From an uncultured Bryobacteraceae bacterium (GTDB taxonomy: Bacteria; Acidobacteriota; Terriglobia; Bryobacterales; Bryobacteraceae), in assembly GCA_937921835.1 (NCBI GenBank), contig CAKZVG010000190.1, positions 1 through 6,357 of the forward strand: 6,357 nt of DNA. Reading direction: 5' to 3'. The translations under genes were made by a program, and so were the position numbers. Position 1 is the first letter of the stretch. Every line of letters starts with the position of its first letter. Shown here in pieces: positions 1-6,357 of the stretch. Under the pieces are notes generated by a model. It searched no databases and had not been told where the DNA came from. It saw only the letters and a list, made by a program, of their open reading frames with translations.

Positions 1-2541
1 GGGCTGTATCATCTCGCGGTTCTCGAGAAAGGGCAGGAAATCCGCCTGAGCGAGGACTTCTTCATCGAGGCCCGCAAGGAATCCGCGCCGCTGGTCCGGA
101 TCGCGCGTCCCGGCCGCGACGCCAAGGTGAATCCGATCGAAGAGGTCCCGGTCACCGTCACCGCCGAGGATGATTTCGGGCTGCGGGAAGTGAGCCTGCG
201 CTACTCGGTGAACGGCGGTCCGGAGAAGACCGTGCCGCTGCTCTCCAGGCCGGGAGTGAAGTCGGCCGAGGGTGACACCTTACTTGCGCTTGAAGATTTC
301 AAGCTCGTGCCCGGCGACGTCGTCAGCCTCTACGCGGTGGCCCGCGACGCCCGCGCGGCTTCCCGCACCGACATTTTCTTCATCGAGGCGCAGCCGTTCG
401 AACGCGAATACTCGCAATCCCAGCAGATGGGTGGCGGCGGCGGAGGCGGCGAGGGCCAGGACCAGAACCGAATTTCGCAGCGCCAGAAAGAGATCATCGC
501 CGCGACCTGGAACCAGTTGAACGGCCGGACGGCCGACCCCGCCGCGGCGGCTGAAAACGCCCGGCTGCTGTCCGGAATTCAATCCAAGCTGCGCGACCAG
601 GCGCTGTCGCTCGCCACCCGCATGAGCCGGCGCGAGCTTTCCGGCAACAACCAGGAGTTCCAGAGCTTCGCGCGCGACATGCAGGCGGCTTCGGAAGCCA
701 TGTCGGCGGCTGCCGGGAAACTGCGCGCGCAGGCCTGGAAGGACGCGCTCCCGCCCGAACAGAAAGCGCTTCAGCACCTGCTGCGGGCCGAGGCGACCTT
801 CCGCCAGATCCAGGTGGCCTTCGGCTCGCGCGGCGGTGGCGGCGGGGGTGGGGGCGGCGCGGGGCGCGACCTGGAGAGTCTCTTCGATCTCGAGCTCGAC
901 ACCGAGAAGAACCAGTACGAGACCGGACGGCAGCAAGCGGGCGGCGGCGACCGCGCCCGCGAAGTGGACGAGGCGCTCCAGAAGCTCGAACAACTCGCCC
1001 GGCGCCAGCAGCAGCTTGCCGAGCAGCAGGCCCGGCAACAACGGCTTTCCGAGCAGCGCTGGCAGCAGGAGATGCTGCGGCGCGAGGCGGAGCAGTTGCA
1101 GCGGCAACTCGAGCAGTTGGCGCGCGGCAATTCGTCCTCGCAGTCCTCGTCGCAATCCTCTTCGCAGCCGGCTTCTTCCTCCTCGCCGTCTGCGGCGGAA
1201 ACGGCGCGGCGAAGGATGGAGCGCCAGCAGGCGGACCCGCGCCTCGAACGGGCGCTGGAACGCTTGCAGCAGGCTACGCGCGACATGAGCCGCGCCGGCC
1301 AGCAGAACGCGGGCCAGTCCGGCAACGCCGAGTCGCGCCGCGCGGCAGAGCGTCTCGAAGAGGCCCGCGACATGCTCCGTGGCATGCGGCAGGAGGAATC
1401 TTCCGGCCAGATGGACAGCATCGCGCGCCGTGCCGGCCAGCTTGCCGAGCAACAGCGCGATTTCGCCCGGCGGCTCCAGCAAGCTTACGGCGGCGCGCAG
1501 AATCCGCCACAGCAGCAGCAACCGGCTCCCGTCAATCGCCAGCAGGCCGAACAACTGGCCGGTGAGAAGGCCGCCATGGCGCAGGAACTCGAACGGCTGG
1601 AACGCGATATGCAGCGGGCGGCGCGCGAGATGGCCGGCACTCAGGCGGCGGCCGCCGCAAGGCTGCGCGACGCGCTGGGGGAGTTGCAGAAGAATGAAGT
1701 CGGCATGCGCATGAAGTACGGCGCCGAATGGATCCGCCGCGGTCTGGGTTCGTATGTATGGATGCGCGAGCAGCCCGTTACGGCGGGTCTGGAGGAGATG
1801 AACCGCCGGGTGCAGGAGGCGCAATCGGCGCTCGATCGCGGCAACCCGGGGGACAATCAGGTCGAACAGGCGCTGGCGCGGGTGGAACGATTGCGCGAGC
1901 AGTTGAACCGGATGTCCCAAGCGGCGCGGCAGGGACAGCAGGATCAGCGCGGACAGCAAGGCCAGCAAGCACAGCAGAGCCAGCAAGGCCAGCCGGGTCA
2001 AGGTGGACAGCAAGGACAGCAAGGCCAGCCCGTACAAGGCCAACAGTCCGGACAGGGCCAACAGCAAGGCCAAGGCCAGCCATCCGGCGGCGGCCGCGGT
2101 GGAGGACAGGATCGCTTCCAGGCTGGCGGCTGGCGCGGACACAATGACGAACACTCCGCAATGAACACCGGGGAGCGGGCTGGACCGAACTGGGATCCGC
2201 GGCTACAAGGTGGCGTCGAGCGGGTGTACCGCGAAGGCCTCCGCGACCTCTCCGAATTGCGCGGCGCGGTGCGCGAGAATCCCGAACTCGCCAAGGAACT
2301 CCAGGATCTCTTGCGGCAGATGCAGCGGCTCGATCCCAGCCGCTTCCCGGGCAACCCGGAGCTCATCGAGCAAATCCGGTCCCGGGTTCTTCCCGAACTT
2401 GAGAACTTCGAGTTGCTGTTACGCCGCAAGCTGGACGGCAGCCAGAGCGCGCAGGCGCATGCGGGCGCCGGTGATCCGCCCCCGCCAGGCTACGCCGACG
2501 CGGTGGCGGAGTATTTCCGCCGGCTGAGCAAGGGACGGTAG
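1..2541 (+). CDS. Large Gln-rich coiled-coil protein, DUF4175-like, 5' end outside window
   Basis: The reading frame is open from base 1, so the true start lies upstream; 846 residues are visible (numbered from base 1). Residues 1-134 look like beta-rich, Ig-like repeats: an SEDFFIEA segment, then EVPVTVTAEDDFGLREVSLRY, and a second FFIEA motif near 129-133. A seven-glycine run (144-150) leads into a helical region, and a nine-glycine run (278-286) separates that from long Gln/Glu/Arg-rich coiled coil (about 315-376 and 400-640), interrupted by a Ser/Gln linker (378-399). A Gln/Gly repeat follows (644-695). A well-formed, more ordered C-terminal domain (about 739-846) ends in PPPPGYADAVAEYFRRLSKGR. 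Similar large proteins in acidobacteria and planctomycetes have N-terminal membrane helices and often sit near MoxR/DUF58/VWA genes; neither can be checked here. The role is unknown; an envelope-associated scaffold is inference. Third-position GC bias and the intact frame through repeats support coding. Confidence 0.87.
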   Translation, partial: GLYHLAVLEKGQEIRLSEDFFIEARKESAPLVRIARPGRDAKVNPIEEVPVTVTAEDDFGLREVSLRYSVNGGPEKTVPLLSRPGVKSAEGDTLLALEDFKLVPGDVVSLYAVARDARAASRTDIFFIEAQPFEREYSQSQQMGGGGGGGEGQDQNRISQRQKEIIAATWNQLNGRTADPAAAAENARLLSGIQSKLRDQALSLATRMSRRELSGNNQEFQSFARDMQAASEAMSAAAGKLRAQAWKDALPPEQKALQHLLRAEATFRQIQVAFGSRGGGGGGGGGAGRDLESLFDLELDTEKNQYETGRQQAGGGDRAREVDEALQKLEQLARRQQQLAEQQARQQRLSEQRWQQEMLRREAEQLQRQLEQLARGNSSSQSSSQSSSQPASSSSPSAAETARRRMERQQADPRLERALERLQQATRDMSRAGQQNAGQSGNAESRRAAERLEEARDMLRGMRQEESSGQMDSIARRAGQLAEQQRDFARRLQQAYGGAQNPPQQQQPAPVNRQQAEQLAGEKAAMAQELERLERDMQRAAREMAGTQAAAAARLRDALGELQKNEVGMRMKYGAEWIRRGLGSYVWMREQPVTAGLEEMNRRVQEAQSALDRGNPGDNQVEQALARVERLREQLNRMSQAARQGQQDQRGQQGQQAQQSQQGQPGQGGQQGQQGQPVQGQQSGQGQQQGQGQPSGGGRGGGQDRFQAGGWRGHNDEHSAMNTGERAGPNWDPRLQGGVERVYREGLRDLSELRGAVRENPELAKELQDLLRQMQRLDPSRFPGNPELIEQIRSRVLPELENFELLLRRKLDGSQSAQAHAGAGDPPPPGYADAVAEYFRRLSKGR
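430..450 (+). repeat. Poly-glycine linker (7 Gly codons)
   Basis: Seven consecutive glycine codons (GGT, GGC and GGA mixed) follow the beta-rich N-terminal part of the large coiled-coil protein. They look like a flexible hinge between the Ig-like region and the first helical region. Mixed codon use argues for selection on the peptide rather than recent slippage. Confidence 0.7.
832..858 (+). repeat. Poly-glycine linker (9 Gly codons)
   Basis: Nine consecutive glycine codons, then Ala-Gly, separate the first helical region from the main coiled coil of the large Gln-rich protein. It is the second such hinge in the protein. At DNA level it is a G-rich tract with several runs of three to five G, which could be prone to slippage. 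Confidence 0.7.
1132..1167 (+). repeat. Three tandem Ser-Ser-Ser-Gln units in the Gln-rich protein
   Basis: Twelve codons encode SSSQ three times, followed by a Ser/Pro/Ala-rich tail to about 1197. The 12-base units are not identical (TCG, TCC and TCT for Ser; CAG and CAA for Gln), so the repeat is better preserved as peptide than as DNA. It lies between two predicted coiled-coil stretches and reads as a disordered linker. Confidence 0.75.
1930..2085 (+). repeat. Gln/Gly low-complexity repeat with 9-base periodicity
   Basis: About 52 codons made almost only of Gln and Gly, with scattered Ser, Pro, Ala, Asp, Arg and Val. The basic unit is Gly-Gln-Gln (GGACAGCAA or GGCCAGCAA). Two perfect adjacent copies of GGACAGCAA lie at 2005-2022. 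A 13-base core, CAGCAAGGCCAGC, recurs in frame at 1954, 1981 and 2017, offsets of 27 and 36, both multiples of 9. It joins the coiled coil to the C-terminal domain and is probably disordered. Confidence 0.8.
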
Positions 2542-2553
2542 CTTCCGGGAAGC
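2541..2553 (+). terminator. Short hairpin directly after the stop codon, doubtful terminator
   Basis: GCTTC, CGG loop, GAAGC forms a 5-bp stem with a 3-base loop, starting on the last base of the stop codon of the Gln-rich protein. No T-run follows; the next bases are GC-rich. It may be a weak termination or 3'-end-stabilising element, or chance. Confidence 0.2.
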
Positions 2554-2596
2554 CCGCGGCTCGATCCCTCCTGCGGCGCCCGTGGGGACCTCTCTG

Positions 2597-2622
2597 TTGA
2601 CGCGAAAGCGGTTCGCGGTCAA
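2597..2622. promoter_or_regulatory. Bulged 10-bp dyad in the gap before the metallopeptidase gene
   Basis: The left arm TTGACGCGAA (2597-2606) pairs with the right arm TTCGCGGTCAA (2612-2622) over ten base pairs with one bulged G (2617) and a five-base loop, AGCGG. The right end is 49 bases before the ATG at 2672. A second TTTCGCG at 2638-2644 can pair with CGCGAAA at 2601-2607, giving a competing stem. There is no T-run, so it does not look like a simple intrinsic terminator. It could be an operator, a leader hairpin or a rho-independent-like end lacking the U tract. The rest of the 130-base gap holds no clear -35/-10 pair. Confidence 0.4.
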
Positions 2623-2671
2623 GGAAACCTCCGCCCGTTTCGCGAGAAGATAGAAGCAGCAGGTTGGTGAA

Positions 2672-4765
<2,094 letters not shown>

Positions 4766-4774
4766 CAGCGCGGC

Positions 4775-4793
4775 ACGGCTACTGCCGTTTCTT
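4775..4793 (+). terminator. Short hairpin between convergent genes, weak terminator candidate
   Basis: ACGGC (4775-4779), loop TACT, GCCGT (4784-4788) forms a perfect 5-bp stem followed by TTCTT on the plus strand, ten bases after the metallopeptidase stop. It overlaps the last codons of the minus-strand gene. The stem is short and the T-run imperfect, so function is uncertain; it is the only terminator-like structure near this convergent junction. Confidence 0.3.
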
Positions 4794-5357
4794 GGGCGGG
4801 ATCTTGTAGACGTAGATGGTGTGTTCGCGGTTGTGCACCATCGCCTTCTCGATCCGCACCGGCTCCCATCCGCGAACCTGGAAATCGTGTGAAACCACGC
4901 GCGAACCGGGCTTCAGGTATTTTTCGAAGTTGGGACGAAGTTGCTCGTTGGACGACGTGAGCAAATAGACCGTCACCACGTCGGCCGGGCTGAGATCCAC
5001 TTCGAGAAGATGGCCGTGGACGATTTGCACCCGGTTTTCCAGACCCAGTTGTTTCACCCGCTCGCGCGCCTGCCGGACCAACGGCTCGTTGATCTCGACC
5101 CCCACCGCCTTCGCCTGGAAGCGCTGCGCCGCGGTGATCACAACCCGCCCGTCGCCGCTACCGAGATCGTACACCATCTCGCCGGGCTTGAGTTCCGCGG
5201 CTTCGAGCATACGCTCGACCACCAACTGCGGGGAGGGCACGAACGGCGCCAGGCTCCGGGCTTTGTCGGATTGCTGGCACAGGGCCGCTCCCGGCAAAAG
5301 CAAACCTGCAAGCAGAAGGAAACTACTGCGCGGACGCGGCCGAATTGCGGCGCTCAT
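4779..5357 (-). CDS. SAM-dependent methyltransferase-fold protein with an apparent signal peptide
   Basis: The 192-residue product has a class I methyltransferase core. Motif I is VYDLGSGDGR (62-71), an acidic residue ends strand 2 (VGVEIN, Glu88), a loop HGHLLEVDL lies at 114-122, and strand 4 with motif IV is ADVVTVYLL (125-133). The set FVPSP...VVERML before motif I is typical of small DOT1-like or Methyltransf_25/31-type proteins. Preceding it is an N-terminus with Arg6, Arg8 and Arg10, a hydrophobic stretch FLLLAGLLLPGAAL, and ALCQQ as a plausible signal-peptidase I site near residue 28. The cysteine does not make a good lipobox because Leu is at -1. Export of an SAM enzyme is odd. The ATG overlaps the upstream gene by 35 bases and has no clear Shine-Dalgarno, suggesting translational coupling. 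The substrate is unknown. Confidence 0.83.
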   Translation of the reverse strand: MSAAIRPRPRSSFLLLAGLLLPGAALCQQSDKARSLAPFVPSPQLVVERMLEAAELKPGEMVYDLGSGDGRVVITAAQRFQAKAVGVEINEPLVRQARERVKQLGLENRVQIVHGHLLEVDLSPADVVTVYLLTSSNEQLRPNFEKYLKPGSRVVSHDFQVRGWEPVRIEKAMVHNREHTIYVYKIPPKKRQ

Positions 5358-6357
5358 GCTTTGATTTTACAATGCGCGACACCATGTCGGAGACCGCGTA
5401 CCAGAGGTCGCGCGGCCGGGTGATGGTGAATTCCTGGCCCTTGAAGAACCGCACCGCGTGCCCGATGGCGTCGCGCCACGGGATCGCCTGGGGACTCAGG
5501 TTGTAGTTCATGTAGAAAACCGGGAAGTCGATTCCCCCGATTTCGCGCAGCGCCTCCTGCTGCGGATTGGCGCTGAGCAGAGCCTTCGGCCCGGCGAAGA
5601 TCAGCGCGTCGATCTCGCGTTCGCTGAGCGCCTCCTGGCGGATCAACTCGGTCAGGAACGCCGTCTCGCCGTGCTTCTCGCTCAGCCGCTTCAGGTCGAC
5701 GGTTCCCAGGTTGAGGGTGTCCAGGGCTTCGCCGAGCGCGGGGAAGTCGATGCGGTCGGCGCCCGCCTGCCGGAAAACCACCCTTTGTTCCTGGAGGTTG
5801 AAGGCCGTCAACGAAAACTTTCCGATGCGCGGGTCGCGCGAGATGGTGCGCAGGATCGAGATTAGTGCGCTGGTGTCGATCGGCTGGAGCGTCGCTGCAT
5901 GGGCGTTCTGCGGCGCGAAGTTGACCAGCATCTTCACATTCAGCGGATCTCCGGGCGTCCGCTCGACCGGCGGCTCTTCATGGAACTGCTCACTCGAACT
6001 GGCCTGCACCTTTCCCGCTCCGATCTGGAGAGCCATCTCCCGGTCTCTCGATGCCAAGGCCGCATCCAGTTCCCAATAGGAAGAACACACCCGCTCGCTG
6101 CGGTCACGCATCAGCCAGTCCACCCGGTATTTGCCCTCGCCCACGTCGAAACCGCCCTGAAGGAATGCATCCCCCCGAGCGCCATCCTCGATGGCTGGTA
6201 CGCGCACCTTCTGGATGAAGTACACGGGATCCCCATCCGGCTCATCCGGTCGTGTCACCCGGAACAGGATGGTGAGCAGGTTTTCGCCGCCCGCGAGTTC
6301 GCGCAACGGAATGCTCACCTCATACCCCGTGTGGAAGCGGAGATCGAAACCCAGGAA
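5323..6357 (-). CDS. VWA-like acidobacterial protein lacking a recognisable MIDAS, 5' end outside window
   Basis: The frame is open to the window edge, so the start lies beyond 6357; 344 residues are visible, numbered from the edge. Residues 1-95 look beta-rich: FDLRFHTGYE, LLTILFRV, then KYRVDWLMRDRSERVCSSYWELDA. After a linker, residues 139-310 read as a Rossmann-like VWA fold: strand NVKMLVNF (140-147), helix 161-173, strand FSLTAFNL (181-188), strand DALIFAGP (250-257) and strand FPVFYMNYN (278-286). The position of the usual DxSxS metal motif reads NFAPQNA, so ion-dependent adhesion is unlikely. A conserved-looking tail, PWRDAIGHAVRFFKG then RPRDLW, resembles recalled hypothetical proteins of Solibacter-like acidobacteria. 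Such proteins are usually secreted; no signal can be seen here because the start is missing. The function is unknown. It is upstream of, and overlaps, the methyltransferase gene. Confidence 0.78.
   Translation of the reverse strand, partial: FLGFDLRFHTGYEVSIPLRELAGGENLLTILFRVTRPDEPDGDPVYFIQKVRVPAIEDGARGDAFLQGGFDVGEGKYRVDWLMRDRSERVCSSYWELDAALASRDREMALQIGAGKVQASSSEQFHEEPPVERTPGDPLNVKMLVNFAPQNAHAATLQPIDTSALISILRTISRDPRIGKFSLTAFNLQEQRVVFRQAGADRIDFPALGEALDTLNLGTVDLKRLSEKHGETAFLTELIRQEALSEREIDALIFAGPKALLSANPQQEALREIGGIDFPVFYMNYNLSPQAIPWRDAIGHAVRFFKGQEFTITRPRDLWYAVSDMVSRIVKSKHERRNSAASAQ

Noticed and set aside
127..129. GTG as the start of the Gln-rich protein
   Set aside because: The frame is open to base 1 and the residues before it continue the same beta-rich pattern, including a first SEDFFIEA motif.
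280..2154. A 624-codon open frame on the minus strand, rich in leucine, opposite the Gln-rich gene
   Set aside because: It is the mirror of CAG/CAA codons, which read as CTG/TTG on the other strand. It has low-complexity Leu/Arg content and no domain pattern, while the plus-strand frame has ordered ends.
2597..2626. TTGACG as a sigma-70 -35 box
   Set aside because: No -10-like sequence lies at the right spacing (about 17 bases on reads CAAGGA), and the hexamer is one arm of the dyad.
5265..5300. Lipoprotein signal in the methyltransferase-fold protein (cysteine near residue 27)
   Set aside because: The residue before the cysteine is Leu rather than Gly, Ala or Ser, so it does not make a proper lipobox; ordinary cleavage or an anchor is more likely.
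4941..5423. Plus-strand frame across the methyltransferase gene
   Set aside because: It crosses the overlap of two well-supported minus-strand genes and is His/Arg-rich without a pattern.
6316..6318. GTG as the start of the VWA-like protein
   Set aside because: The frame is open to the edge, and the upstream residues FDLRFHTGYE run smoothly into VSIPLRELAG.

Overview
The window is GC-rich, gene-dense bacterial chromosome with four protein-coding genes and no RNA genes, insertion sequences, CRISPR arrays or phage genes that I can see. The best guess for the host is an acidobacterium of the Solibacter/Bryobacter type. That rests on recalled family resemblance, mainly of the right-hand gene (a degenerate von Willebrand A-like secreted protein) and of the exported methyltransferase-fold protein; it is not a database result.

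Layout. (1) Positions 1-2541, plus strand: the 3' part of a very large, low-complexity Gln/Arg/Ala-rich coiled-coil protein resembling the DUF4175-type proteins. Its start lies before the window. (2) Positions 2542-2671: a 130-base gap holding a bulged dyad and possible alternative hairpins. (3) Positions 2672-4765, plus strand: a complete exported zinc metallopeptidase of the gluzincin type (HEMGH plus a downstream glutamate). (4) Positions 4779-5357, minus strand: a small SAM-methyltransferase-fold protein with an apparent signal peptide. (5) Positions 5323 to beyond 6357, minus strand: the 3' part of a VWA-like protein without a recognisable metal site. It overlaps the methyltransferase gene by 35 bases, so the two are very probably co-transcribed. 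The plus and minus strand units converge with only 13 bases between stop codons.

How they fit together. Two of the four proteins carry visible export signals. The Gln-rich protein probably has membrane helices in the part not seen, and the VWA-like protein belongs to a type usually exported. The window therefore looks like a cell-envelope or periplasmic neighbourhood, but nothing directly links the plus-strand pair to the minus-strand pair. I see no convincing new multi-gene system. The points most worth a second look are the exported methyltransferase fold, the VWA-like domain lacking a MIDAS, the 9-base-periodic Gln/Gly repeat, and the dyad upstream of the peptidase.
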